From Bryum argenteum (Eukaryota > Streptophyta > Bryopsida > Bryales > Bryaceae), in the NCBI GenBank assembly GCA_037043015.1, contig CM073325.1, positions 13,619,001 through 13,683,000 of the forward strand: a stretch of 64,000 bases of DNA, given 5' to 3'. Shown here one piece after another: positions 10,827 to 22,487 of this stretch. A program made the position numbers and the translations under genes. Every line of letters starts with the position of its first letter. The first letter of the stretch is position 1. Under the pieces are notes generated by a model. The model ran no database searches. It saw only the letters and a program-made list of their open reading frames with translations, and was not told the DNA's origin.

Positions 10827-11553
10827 TTTTCTCATTGCACCACATATTCCAAACTTAGGTTGTGAAGTGATATCCATATTAGAATTCTGAACACAAGATA
10901 TTTGTAGGGGTTAAAGGAGAGAACCCACTCATGCATCAAGGACGTAGCTCCTTCCTATACCATTGAGGCTAGGTTAAGCACTCTTGCCATATCTTCCTCT
11001 TCTTTAAATTTCACATAGTAAAAGTTGGCACATACCGCTATATGAGCTAGACAAGAAGCTTTCACTTCATATTCCAAGACCATGTGCATTGATAGGGTCT
11101 CCTAGGATTTAGGGGTTCCGTTGTTCTTATTGTGTATTGCTTCTGCTTGGTTAGCTGTTGAATTGGTGTTGTTGGAGCCACTACAAGGAAAAGGGGATTT
11201 GCAACATATTTTTGTAATGTTCTATAAAAATGTTGCTAAAGTGGAGCAACATCTTGGTACTTCATCAGCATTTTAACCTCAAATATATGAAAACAATTGA
11301 AAACATTGTTTGTCAAAAGTGGTAACGTTGCTCAATCTAATTAAATTCAATTTGTGGAATGTTTGGCAAAAAATTGTTGCAACCCCCTCCAAGTTCTAGC
11401 AATGTCAAATGGTGTCATTTACACAACCCTCCAATCTAGTGAAACAAATAGTAGTAGGAGGCTAGTTTTACCTAGGTGGAGCCTTTTCATTCCTCAATTG
11501 GAGACTAAATTCTTCTAGTGCCCATCAATACTTTCTTAGACGGGTCTTAATTA
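10827..11553. other. Intergenic, nothing recognised
   Basis: No exon pattern or repeat that I can relate to other parts of the window. Confidence 0.4.
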
Positions 11554-12086
11554 CCGTAGTAGGAAGGCAGGGTCGGCACTTTTGTGCCGAATAATTAATT
11601 AAAGTTCAAAAAGTAGGGGTCGGCAAACTCAAAAACAATTATTAAAAAATCGGCTATTTATAGCCATCATTAATTTTTTCCATCAAAAATCCGGTCGGGG
11701 CCATCTGCGCCACCAGATGAACTGCAACATGACCTGAAATATTCATGAAATTTCCACAATAAGTGACCATCTCCACAGATGAAAGAACCTTCAATTGTTG
11801 AGGAAGCTCTGCAGGCACATGTATTCAATATGGAAATAAGGACTCGGTTGCGGTTGCTCGTCAGCTGATTTTGAGGAGGTGATGAGTTGTGCATTATTTT
11901 TGTCAACGCATAATAAGGGCTTCTTGTAATTTTGAAGATTACGACTTGTAGACTTTTTTTTCTTCTTTTTCGGCTTTTCATTGAATTAATTTTTGTTGAC
12001 TTCGAAAAATTACTCCATTAATTTATTTTATTTTTCGACAATTTTTTTGGGAATTATTTTTTGCCGACCCTGCCTTCCTACTACGG
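11554..12086. mobile_element. MITE with 25-base terminal inverted repeats, TA-flanked
   Basis: Perfect inverted ends CCGTAGTAGGAAGGCAGGGT and its complement (the match continues through CGGCA) bound 533 bases, with TA on each side (11552-11553 and 12087-12088). The TA duplication suggests the Tc1/mariner superfamily. The interior has a 103-codon minus-strand open stretch, but no transposase motif is visible, so I treat it as non-autonomous. The near-perfect ends suggest recent activity. Confidence 0.8.
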
Positions 12087-12550
12087 TATTGGATGGGCAA
12101 GGACCCTGGAACTACGTTATATTGGAAATAGGGGCTGAAAGCATGGGAAGTGTGGAGTACCATTGTTTGCATTATCACAGATTGATCACTGCGAGGTGTT
12201 TTGGAGTCTTGGTCACTCACAATGGTCTGACTTTCGAAAACTGTATGCCAAAGTCTAACAAAATAAGCTGAAAAGACATAGTTCACTTTGAATCTTATGC
12301 ACAATCGGGATCGGAAGAACTTGTCATCAACTCGTATCTTCTTCCTACTTGTATCTTGATATTGTAAGTTCAAATACCAGACATCAATAAAGATAGTCAA
12401 ATTGAAAGCTCTATCATACAATCACTCAAAATGCTTCTAGTTTCAAGCCCAATTCACAGGTTTAAGAGGATGCACTTGGAAGCACTCATCGAATCGATAT
12501 TTGAATGTAAAGAATGATATGTAAGTGGCCGCTACATGATTATACCTTAG
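12087..12550. other. 3' flank of the tRNA methylthiotransferase gene
   Basis: No further gene is seen. It probably includes the 3' untranslated region of the minus-strand gene ending at 12551. Confidence 0.4.
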
Positions 12551-15354
12551 TTAATTGTATTTCTCGTGAAATTTAGCGATGCTAGTCCGCAACAATGGCT
12601 CTCCTCTAAGTGAAGCATGCGTGGTTTCTGTAATATACACTTCCACAAAATCTCCCGGTTGCAAGTCGTACATTTCCTCGCAAGCCTTCCGGTCAAAAGG
12701 ATTGCAACCCTCCTCGGTACTCGCTGCTGCAGAGAGGCCATTCATGACAGGCACCTTGGGGAAGATGACCCTGTGCCCTTTGTCACTCTTGCCCACCAGC
12801 TCGGTCTCCGGAGCCCGCTTGTTGGGACCTTCCACGAGGACGAGTTGCATGGTCTGCAGCTGTGACGTGAACCTGGGAAGTGTCGTTTCTCGGAACTTGG
12901 TGATCATCTCTGCTAATCGCCGCTGTTTCACTGGCTCCGGCACATCATCTTCGTAATTCCGGTGCGCATGCGTCTTCTCTCTCATACTGTACGCGAACAT
13001 GTAAGCCATGTCGTAGCCTACTGCTTCCACTAACTTCAGAGTGTCCTGGTGATCTTCCTCTGTCTCGCCACAAAAACCTGCAACGATGCATGCAAGCATG
13101 AGATAATTGGGCCCATGGATGGCCTCAAGTAAACCCTGCACGTTGCAAGGCAAAACAAGGTGATGAGGTGTGAGAACGAACCGGATATGAAGTCGCTGCT
13201 GATGCTAACATCAGGAAGAATCATGCGTATCCGCTCCACGCACGCTAAATAGGCTTCCCTGGAGTATCCCCGTCGCATCCTCTCGAGCACTCGGGTGCTA
13301 CCGCTTTGAGCGGGCAGGTGAATCATGTTACAGACGTTAGCCCGATCCCGCATCAGAAAAAGCAAGTCGTCAGGGAAATCCTTTGGATGCGGGGATGTGA
13401 ATCGAAACCGCATCTCCGGATACTTGGCTGACAGGACATCGAGAAGATGAGTGAAACTCAAACCAAGTTCTTTCGTCTTGTATACTGTGGAGAACCCAGG
13501 GCTTAGCGTGGACATGTACTTGGCCTTCTTGTCACCAACACTGGCCTCCATAATAGCAGGAAACTGACTTTCCTCCGTCCCCAGAGTAGTGCCATCTTCG
13601 GCATCACTTTCGCTCGTATCATTGTAGCTGTTAACATTTTGACCGAGAAGTACAACTTCCTTAACTCCTTGTTCCCAAAGCTCGCCCACCTGAAATCAAT
13701 CCGTTCTCAGCAACGGACTTCTGGAAAAACATTGCTAAGCAAACATTCGAATCAGGGGTATACCTCACGGACGATCGAAGTGACGGGCCGTGATCGCTCC
13801 CTGCCTCGAGTGAAGGGAACAATACAGAAAGAGCACATATTGTTACAACCACGCATGATTGATACAAACGCTGTAACAGAGTTTTTCGCAATTCGCACAG
13901 GCGAGACATCTGCGTACGTTTCTTCCAGCGACAGAAGCGTGTTGATTCCAGTCTGGCCCTCATCGACAAGAGAGAGGAGGCGAGGAAGGTCCCTGTAAGC
14001 AACCACCGTATCAATATCGATACAAAACTCATGATCAAATGAATGTTAGACTCACACGATTAGAAAGGGGTAACTTACCGATAAGCATCAGGCCCGCAAA
14101 CGACATCCACCATTTTGTCAGCAACAATCAGTTTCTCCTTTAGACGCTCAGCCATACAGCCTAAAACTGCAACCTTAGGGGGTTTTGCTGGACGCGTTGC
14201 ACTTAGTGCTGGATCACGATTCCACCTGTATATGTAGTATCCACTGGCTTAATCCAGGTGCAACTCTGATATTCTCATTGAGTAAGATTTAAGAGGGAAA
14301 CCAACAAAACGACACTGAAGCGGTTTGATTACCTGGTTTTTAAATGCTTGAAATAATTCAACCGGTGCCAGATTTTATGCTCGGCATTCTCTCTTATCGC
14401 ACACGTGTTGATGAAGATGATGTCTGACTCTTCAGGTGTTGTTACAATCTCAGTATAACCCGAGTCTTTCATTATAGCCAGCACTATTTCCATGTCGTTC
14501 ACATTCATTTGACACCCATAAGTCTCCACGTACAACTTTCCACCGTCCACCTTTCTCGATGAGTCCTCGAGATATGGCACCACTGTCGCCCTGATTGCCA
14601 CAATCCAACCCCTCTTAGAGCACTATAACCACTCAGAAGGTATTCGTAACACACTCTCCTCCTTCCAAAGATGCGCTCTTACATCTCGAAGATCAAAATC
14701 TGTAGCCACTCTTGACAGTAATAAATTTTGAAATTTCTACGAAGGTATCGTCGATCATTCCTTTTTGACAGCATCAACTCTTCTCGAAAATCAAAACATC
14801 TCATCCAAATTGTTTATGTTTTAAAGGACTCGAGGATTGTGTTAATGATTGGTGATTGTCCATAGTGGTCACTTACTCAGAAATACTACATGTTTTTGAG
14901 ATAGTGTGATGGACAGGAGATTACTGGTTTATGATTGGAAGGAATGAAATTCAGAGTGGGAAGGGGCAACATACGATGGGTCGATAGTGAAAGGATTTAC
15001 GGACGGCAAGTCCTGCTTGAAAAGGTCTTGCAAGCTGGTTCCAGCGGCCTTCGGGGCAGGCAACAGCTTCTTTTTCCTTGGCATTTGAGAAGCACTGGAG
15101 AATTGAGATGCAGGGAATGACGCTAAAGCCCTGTACCGATGCCTCAGCAACCCTTGGTACTCTCTCCAAAACGTAGAAAACATCCTGCTTGACGCAACCA
15201 CACTGTATCCAGCGTGATTACAATGGAAAACCTTGACATAATTCCCAGGAGTCATCGTCGTCACAAGGTCCGACGTAAATGATGCACAGCAGAGCGCCCT
15301 TACAGGGCTCGCCAGCTGTGCCGCTGGCGCTCCGTTCAGCCGCAAAAGACTCAT
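12551..15354 (-). CDS. CDK5RAP1: tRNA-2-methylthio-N6-dimethylallyladenosine synthase (CDK5RAP1/MiaB family)
   Basis: Six exons fit in phase on the minus strand: 15354-14975, 14590-14333, 14225-14079, 13992-13764, 13689-13182 and 13077-12551, giving 682 residues. The first about 120 residues are Arg/Ser/Ala-rich and look like an organellar transit peptide. Next comes the UPF0004 domain with its three iron-sulfur Cys ([28 protein letters not shown]). The radical-SAM domain has the CxxxCxxC motif ([20 protein letters not shown]), and the C-terminal part is TRAM-like ([20 protein letters not shown]). The family adds a methylthio group to position 37 of tRNAs in mitochondria and plastids. A roughly 50-residue insert after GQNVNSYND, also present in plant homologues, separates the cluster region from the rest of the barrel. 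All key Cys are present and the gene appears complete and functional. Confidence 0.95.
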
Positions 15355-15910
15355 CTTTCACCGCACCTACACACCGCAATCAGAGCTAAGCATTGTACAT
15401 TACAGCATCGAGTACAATTCCTGCGTCTGTAGCAGAATTCGCGACCATCAAAATGATTTTCAAAATGTACGGACCCTAGCAACTGAAGCGAAAAAACCTA
15501 GAGAGCATCAGGTGCTGAAAATGGTCGGTGAATATTGGGAATGAATTCAATGCAAAGAGTCACGGACCAGCAGCAGGTCGGCTTGTTAGTGGACTGGACA
15601 ACGCGCCTTCATGAAAGGACCTTCTTGCAATTCGCGAGTAAGTGAGTGATGCGAGATATGTGGTTGTGATACTGGTATGAGGAGATTCGATTGCGCATTC
15701 CGAATTCGGGAGCACCGAAATTGGCCGTGCGTGGGCCTAGAACCCTAAAACCTTCACTGAGTGCAGGGCGCAACACGAAGACTCGTCGGGGAAATGATAA
15801 GGGGATAAGGGGATGATAAAGAAGAGGATTAGATGATAAAGAGTTTGTTTCTCATCCTGACCACTTCGTTAGCCTGCCCTGCCAGAATTTGTTTTCTGAA
15901 GGTCATCTTG
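15355..15910. other. Upstream region of the tRNA methylthiotransferase gene
   Basis: Probably promoter and 5' untranslated sequence. Contains a short purine-rich repeat (GGGGATAAGGGGATGATAAAG) near 15800-15840. No TATA box stands out. Confidence 0.35.
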
Positions 15911-16421
15911 TTAACCCTTAACCCCTAAACGCCCAAGGGGGGTAAAGCTCCTAACAATTGGTAATAATGCTGATTTTTTCAAAACTGCGTAAAAACAAAA
16001 AAAAAGATGAAAATGGAAAATCCAACCGTAGGATCTTCTTTGGAGCATGGCAATTAGTGTGACTACCAAGTTGCATGCCATTTGGAGGTATGGATTTCAA
16101 GATCCATGCAAAAAAGGGGTGAAGATCACACCACCAAAACTTTCATGAAAAATCTCTTTCGCCCACTCTCACAAATTGAGGATCAAGGTTTTTACTATTT
16201 ATCCAAGGAGGGAGTAGAGTAAACCCACCGAGGAGTTGAGCAAAAAAAACGGCGGATGAAAAATCGATGGGATGAAAGCGGGGTTGTGCACCAAAGACGG
16301 AGCCTCACATCCAAAATGTCGAAAAACGACACCGTGGGCGCTTAAGGGTTAAACGTCCAAGCATGCCCCTTGGGCTTGGTTTCCAGTGTATTTTCAGAGG
16401 GGCTTGACGTTTAAGGGTTAA
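15911..16421. mobile_element. Nested pair of TTAA elements
   Basis: An outer 72-base-type element (TTAA at 15911-15914 and 16418-16421) is split by an inner element at 15922-16348. The inner element sits between TTAA copies at 15918-15921 and 16349-16352. The outer element reads CCC, then the insertion, then ACGTCCAAGC, so the target was the TTAA inside its own terminal repeat (CCC-TTAA-ACG). The inner element has imperfect ends, CCCCTAAACGCCCAAGG and the complement of CCCTTAAGCGCCCACGG. The outer remainder matches the copy at 4236-4307 (GCCCCTTGGGCTTGGTTTCC, GTGTATTTTCAGAGG). Confidence 0.8.
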
Positions 16422-17156
16422 GGTAGGAGGGCTTGGAAATCACAGTGTAAGAAGAAGAGAAACTCGAACCTATTTAGTGGCGGACTGAATAGAGTGTTTG
16501 TTGATCTATCCTTGGATGTATGTCCAGAGGTGAGCACACCAATTGCGGGACTAATAACTCCTCTTGGGGTGGACACTATGCTAGTTCTTACCTATCCACT
16601 AAGGTAGCGGCACCCACTCCCGTGGGTATAAGATAGATTGCACAGTTGTGTAACAACAACTGAATTTTCAACCGGACAGTCATGAAGGCAAATACCAAAC
16701 AGATAGTATTGTGAGAAAAAATCCATGAAAATTGAAAGATGTTGTACAATCTGGTCACTCAAACTGAAAAGTATGCAGGCACTCTTCATTGAGTCAGAGC
16801 GGCGCCACTCTTGTGACATGAGGACACACAATGCACGCTAACGTACACCTCAACTCAAGCACCTAGACTCCAGAAAACCTTGCATACGGTGCATGCACGC
16901 TAACGTACGCCTCAACCGAAATGCATTCCCAAAAGCCCCTGTTCCTGTGTCGAACTGTAGCACAAACAGTGAGTCACTAATTTGCATCTAAGTTTTAGTA
17001 TACTAAGGACGCCATTGCCGCCGTCTTGCACGACTGATGCCCACCCACTTTGCACTGAGCTCCCTTTTCCTGATCTCCCTTTTCCGATTTGGGAGGTACC
17101 AGGAACCGTGCTTGTAGGAAGTACCCGGATTGAGGTGCCACTGTATCATGCGGGAA
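16422..17156. other. Intergenic with SINE-tail fragment
   Basis: 16564-16625 shares GGTAGCGGCACCCACTCCC with the 3' end of SINE copy B. A short duplicated motif (GCACGCTAACGTAC) occurs near 16830 and 16895. No gene is supported. Confidence 0.4.
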
Positions 17157-17367
17157 TGGGCACTCTCAGGGGAGTGGGTGCCGCTACCTTAGTGCCTTAG
17201 AGATACCCCACATGGTATCCCCCCAAAGGGCTTCAAGGTCCAAGAGCCCCCCACCCTAGTTGGGTGGACCATGGTAGTGAGCACCACGCCGGCATGGGGA
17301 ATAGAATCCACGACCTCCTCATTGGGACCATGAGCCCTTAACACCAAGCGAAAGGCTTGTGGTGCCC
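17157..17367 (-). mobile_element. tRNA-derived SINE, copy B
   Basis: A diverged copy of the family at 10580-10826. It keeps the head GGGCACCACAAGCCTTTC and a B-box-like GGATTCTATTCCCC. It has a short deletion after TCTTGGACCTTG and ends in GGTAGCGGCACCCACTCCC. Confidence 0.7.
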
Positions 17368-17455
17368 CAATCACATTGTATCAAAAACCGGTTGCTAGGC
17401 GTACTCAGGCAAGAGGTGGATCATGGCTTCAAACTTCAAATTTGAATGTACATAC

Positions 17456-17889
17456 AACCTCAATTCCGTTAATTTGGCAATATTCTGGTAAAATGGCACA
17501 ATTTAAGGTGGAAAAAATGAAAAAAACAACACTCGTTTTTGTCATTTTTTGACATAATAGAGCAAATTTTTCTGAGCGGCCGCTCAAAACCAGAGATATT
17601 TCTGAGCGGCCGTTGAGAAAAAACTGCCCTTCGACAGAATTTGAAGGTCAAAATTCATCAAATAGTGTGATATTATGGAATTTTTGATGATATTACAGAA
17701 ATTTGTTGATATAATGGAAGATGTGGGTGATATTAAAAAACGTGCCATTTTGCAAGCATAAATCTTTGAGATTTTGAGTTCAAAAATATGCCGGTAAAAT
17801 GGCACGTTTCAAAAACGCGACCAAATTGGCACAACATGGCTTTGGCAATATGGCACAAGGAATTGTGCCATTTTAACGGAATTGAGGTT
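17456..17889. mobile_element. MITE with AACCTCAATTCCGTTAA ends, copy 1
   Basis: Inverted ends AACCTCAATTCCGTTAA bound 434 bases. The interior repeats GGTAAAATGGCAC and a GAGCGGCCG motif and has several GTGATATTA/TGATATTACAGAA blocks. A second member lies at 22214-22487. The target duplication is unclear, so the superfamily is open. Confidence 0.7.
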
Positions 17890-18640
17890 ATACTAGCTTG
17901 ATCAGTTTTAGCATACCATAATGTAAAGATCCTAACGCTTCACGAGGTCTTACATGTCCCATGAGGGTAACAATTATGTAAACATAAACATCTAGGAGTA
18001 TACAATTTACCTAAGAACAAGATTTCAACCCATCAATGTACTTGGTGTCTGAAATCAACATTTTGGGATGATAAGTAAAAACTATGAGAAGTCATATCTT
18101 CTTCTTCCAAAGTGAGTTTTTGATGCACTTTGTATAAATGAATCCCACATTAAGTCTAGATCGTGTGGTAATTGGTCCAATATGTTTTTGATTTATGACA
18201 CTTATTTTAGTGGAAGCTAATTTCTTTATGGACTTTCAAGTGGGGCAAGCCAACTATCTAAGATCAATTAATTTTCTCAAAAGTTATCTTGTTTCATGAG
18301 TATAAGCTTTGAACACGTAATTTGTTATAATGGGAATATTCAGATTATCAAATTGAGCTTGAGTTTAGCCAAATGTACTGTGTGGGTACATTTCGCTCGA
18401 CTCCACCTAAACCCACATTTCTCAAAATCACTTAATAATACCATTATAACGAATTACGTGTTTTTGGGCAAATGCCAACAACTTCCTAATAGTTATATTT
18501 ATTATCCAAACAATTTTGACATGGAATCTGCACTAATGTTACTACACAAAAAAATCTAAAACAATACATGGTTCTTGAGAAGTTATATCTCCTTCATACA
18601 CCTTCCAATTGAGCGATCAGCAGAGATGTTTCCTACTTTT
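17890..18640. other. Intergenic, nothing recognised
   Basis: AT-rich sequence without exon pattern. Confidence 0.4.
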
Positions 18641-18654
18641 GCATTCAGACGGCA

Positions 18655-19035
18655 TCCCACGATCACCCCAAGCCGGTAGTCCATGCAACCGTGACAGACC
18701 CCAGTCTCAAAAGCAACATGATTCAGACCGCCAAGAACAGAATCAACATACGTCGGTAGTCCATGTAACAGCGACAACAGACCTCAGTCTCAAAAGAAAC
18801 ATGATTTTAGACCGCCAAGAACCAAAATCAACTTACATCGGTAATCCATGCAACCGCGACAGACAGACCTCAGTCCCAAAAGCAACATGATTTCAGACCG
18901 CGAAGGACCAAACTCAACGTACATACGTCGGTAGTCCATGTAACCGCGACAGACACACCTCAGTCTCAAAAGAAACATGATCGATTTCAGACCGCGAAGA
19001 ACCAAAATCAACCTACATCCAATTCAGAGCGCGAA
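18655..19035. repeat. Minisatellite, unit about 85 bases, four to five copies
   Basis: Units carry CGGTAGTCCATGTAACCGCG, then CCTCAGTCTCAAAAGAAAC and TTCAGACCGCGAAGAACC. Copies differ by small indels and substitutions. It lies just downstream of the hypothetical gene at 19202-19756. Confidence 0.85.
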
Positions 19036-19201
19036 GGCCCAAAGTGGAAACACTTAATTGCAGACAATGAGAATGGGCATGCACATCAACTAAAAGCGCT
19101 GATATCAAAAAGTATGCTTTTCAATTTAAATGTTTTTCAGACACGAAGAGATTTAAACTTCTGGCATCTGAGCGAATCCAGCAGATCGATGTCTGTGAAT
19201 G

Positions 19202-19756
19202 CTACACTCGTACTGCGCTCTCGCAGCAAGTAAGACTTGCGGGTGCACGTGTAAGTGGTATCATCGCATCATAAATCTCATGACGGATGGAACAGTTCTC
19301 CTCCTCATCATCATCATCTAATCCTAATGCGATGTCGGCCTCCGCAGCAGATCGGAAGGACACAAAGGAATGCCATCCATGCGTTTTGCATCGAGTCGAG
19401 TTCGCGTAAGCCACCCGTAATGGCCCGTAGCCAGACATAATGCCCACCATTGCGAAGTGCTGCTTCACGTATCTTGCGTGCAACTTGTAGGCGAGCGGAC
19501 CCACTTTCACTGCGACATCTGACATCCCCTCAGCTACTTGGCGCTTCGACGTTGAGGCCGCAAAAGCATTCGGTTCGACTATGGCTGGCCCTTGCTGGAA
19601 GTACTTTTGGGCCAATTCTCGCGCTGCATTCCGAAGCGTCTCTCTAAGAGATTTCTCAAATCTCTCCTGAGACTCGTTCCACTGCCTTGTGTGGGGCAGA
19701 AATAGCAAGCCTTTCTGCACTTGCTTTCGCTTTTGCTTTCGCTTGTTTGGCGCCAT
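19202..19756 (-). CDS. Intronless hypothetical protein, 184 residues, family with a decayed second locus
   Basis: A single open frame of 184 residues if translation starts at MAPNKRKQKRKQVQKG; an in-frame start seven codons upstream also exists. The N-terminus is strongly basic and could be a nuclear or nucleolar signal. Residues about 25-55 are predicted helical (RFEKSLRETLRNAARELAQ). The middle holds YANSTRCKTHGWHSFVSF, followed by the acidic run GLDDDDEEE. I do not recognise the family. A fragment with the same central and acidic segments lies at 9551-9715, and the conservation between the two copies is at protein level (KTHG, EADI, ENC-IRH). This supports a real coding sequence. It could be a domesticated or multicopy gene, or part of an unknown mobile element. 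Confidence 0.6.
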   Translation of the reverse strand: MAPNKRKQKRKQVQKGLLFLPHTRQWNESQERFEKSLRETLRNAARELAQKYFQQGPAIVEPNAFAASTSKRQVAEGMSDVAVKVGPLAYKLHARYVKQHFAMVGIMSGYGPLRVAYANSTRCKTHGWHSFVSFRSAAEADIALGLDDDDEEENCSIRHEIYDAMIPLTRAPASLTCCESAVRV

Positions 19757-22213
19757 GTGAAATGAATTGTATGACAAAACAATGATAAATTAGTATCACT
19801 CTTGTTGAGATGAAAGCGAAAACAAGAAGAGAAACAACAAGAAAGTAAGAATGGATTCGTTTAGAGATTGTGAGCATTTTATAGATGACAAACAATGAGG
19901 CAACTTACTTGCGAGATTGAACACAATCTCGTAAGTAGATAACAATCTCGTAAGTAGAGAGGTACTGTAGTTGTAAATATCTGAGACTAAAAAGATTCTC
20001 AAGACACTTTGGGATTTTGTGAGCTTACGTGGGTGGAATAGAACATGGGTATGTTGCTACAATAAAACAAGGACAAATTGATGAACTAGAGTTAGTGTAT
20101 GTGGTGGAATAAATTAGAGTATGTCAATGAAATAAAACTAGCTCCAATGAGTGGTGTGCGCAAAGGTTGGAACACCATCTTTCACTAAGGCCCTAAGCCA
20201 TTGCCCATCTTCATAAATAAAGATGAAAACGGTAAGACCGGAAGGGTTTCTCTAAAATATGAGTACTACTCAAATTTTGGGGAGTTTGGAACGGTTCTTA
20301 TAAATGTTACGAGTTCAAGTGAAGCAACGTCTTGGTACTTGCATCGGTAAGTTTTGTAGCAAAACAAGCTAACACCATCTACTTGTTGTGATACCTAAAA
20401 TTATACACTCTCAAGAATAGTCTTGTTTTGAAATTTTTATTTAATCAAGGTCTCAAAAGAATATAGAATTTAATCTACATCTGATATATGATATTTTAGC
20501 ATCATACTTTTTAGGTCAAAGGAAAAAATTGGAATCATTGTTAATAAATGTTTTCAAACTTGGTAAGAAAACCTCATATATTTGGTATTTGACATTCTTC
20601 ATCCAAATTGGAAAATACAAAGACAACTTTCATAACCAATTTACAATTAACCTTGTATCCCCAATGAAATTTAAATGAAAAATAATTGGAAAATAACTTT
20701 TGCTTAAGTTTGATGCTAAACTTATTCAAATATTTATACAATAGTCATTCACCAGAGTTGAACACACTTGGAAATCATAATTGTTGAAAGAGAAAGGAAA
20801 TTCTCTTCTTGCGTAAAAACACGTGGCATCCTCTTCTATTACTTTCCACTACTTTATTGCTAAATTATATAAATAACAAATAATTTATTGCTCGAGAACT
20901 CATGGTATTTCCTTGTTTAAACTCATGTGGTATTTTCACTAACTGGGTGAACATGAATCTCTCTTGCAAGGGATACACTTGGCATTTAGATTACTTGAGC
21001 ACAATTCTAAGGTTGTATCATGCCAAAGTGAGTAATAATTATGTGACTCTTCTTCCTTTGAGTCACTATTGGGTGCACTTGTCCTTTTCTCTAAACAATA
21101 ACTTTTCTAACTTGTTATCATGACAAAAACCTTTCGAGGACTATCTTGCGAGAAAAGATAATTTTTGCCTCCCTTTACTTGATTTGATATATGTCTATGT
21201 ATTGTCAAATGTAAATCCATGTATCAAGTGGTACACAAGTATTAGTAAAATAAGAGGTTTCTAATTACTAATAACAATGATAAAAGAATCCTCGAACTAT
21301 TCAAGGGGATTGAAGGCATACAATTCTTTAATTTGCCATGCTCTCAATTGTAGACAAGATAAGAATACACAAGCAGCTAATTACTCCCTAGTTATTCCAT
21401 ACGACAGATGAGCACACATTATGACTAAGTTTTCAGGAGAAAACTCCTGTGGGTTCACTTCATTGCCGTAGTCTATGCTTATAACTTAACTTGTCCTTGA
21501 ATTAGATCCTCAACAAAAGCGCTCCAGCTCCTCGAAACAGGTAACAAGAGATAGAGGGCCATATTCCTACCAATTATGTCGAAGTGTTTGAAGAAGGCAT
21601 TTCATTAATGAATTCCTGAAACCAACTCCACACGAGGCTTGTGCTGATTGAATAGCTTTACTTTCTTCCCAAGAAGAATAATGAGTCCAACGGACATTGA
21701 TTTTCGAAAACAATTTGGACCATGGCAAACTAGCGAAGGCATTCCGCTCACAATCAAAAAAATTAACTTGTAGCACACAAAATTGCACATATTGATATAG
21801 GAAAGCTAATCATTCTATGAGTAATTCCGAAAAGGTCATTTTATTAAGAATAATCGGAAAAGCTTATTGATCGTTTTAGCAGGAGTTTCAACCGAAACGT
21901 TGAGACGGTGCATGACGGGAACTCAAATTGCCTCTACGCATTCATACTCACAGCGAACAAGTTCGGTAAAGAGCAAAAGTGCTCAAGCATGCATGGCTGC
22001 TGTGATTTTGCAGTAGATCTACAAAATTCTTTTGCCTAAGCTCAGATTCAACAGTTTTAGGCAATTGCGCAACCACGCGCCACTAGATCAGATCCTACTA
22101 CTGCCTTCTAAAGTTGATTTGTGCTAGCGTGCTAGTATACGGTAACAGAAGATGTTGGTAACAAAAGACCAAAGAGACTAAAAGAACTGCACACCAAATT
22201 GGGGGAGGAGGTA
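19757..22213. other. Long gene-poor stretch
   Basis: AT-rich sequence with no supported gene. Short direct repeats (ACAATCTCGTAAGTAGA) occur near 19921-19955. Short open stretches at 20902-21123 and 21567-21790 have no recognisable content. Confidence 0.4.
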
Positions 22214-22487
22214 TCCCCAATTCCGTTAAAATGGCGTTATGCCGCTAAAATGACACACCTAAACTTTCTGAACTACAGTTCAGAAACCATGTGACATTAC
22301 AGAATTTTAAGGTGATAATATGGAAAATGAGTGACAATGTAGTTAGAGGAGTGATATTATCAAAAAAATTGTGATATTACAGAATACACCATTCCATGTG
22401 AGCACATATCATGTGAGCACATATGTAAGATTTGGTGTGACAAAATGGCACACATGTGGCATAGTGCCATTTTAACGGAATCGAGGT
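22214..22487. mobile_element. MITE with CCTCAATTCCGTTAA-type ends, copy 2
   Basis: Ends read CCCCAATTCCGTTAAAATGG and the complement of CCTCGATTCCGTTAAAATGG. The interior has GTGATATTA and ATTACAGAAT blocks as in copy 1 at 17456-17889, but it is shorter (274 bases). Confidence 0.7.

Noticed and set aside
11670-11981. Possible captured gene inside the TA-flanked MITE
   Set aside because: The 103-codon frame shows no recognisable protein; I cannot tell capture from chance.
12023-12421. 132-codon minus-strand open frame
   Set aside because: It overlaps the end of the TA-flanked MITE and has no domain.
12579-12956. Plus-strand frames over 12579-12956 and 13639-13998
   Set aside because: Antisense shadows of the tRNA methylthiotransferase exons.
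18609-19011. Open frames across the 85-base minisatellite, and a CRISPR-like look
   Set aside because: The units are adjacent without spacers, so it is a minisatellite; the protein is only a read-out of the repeat.
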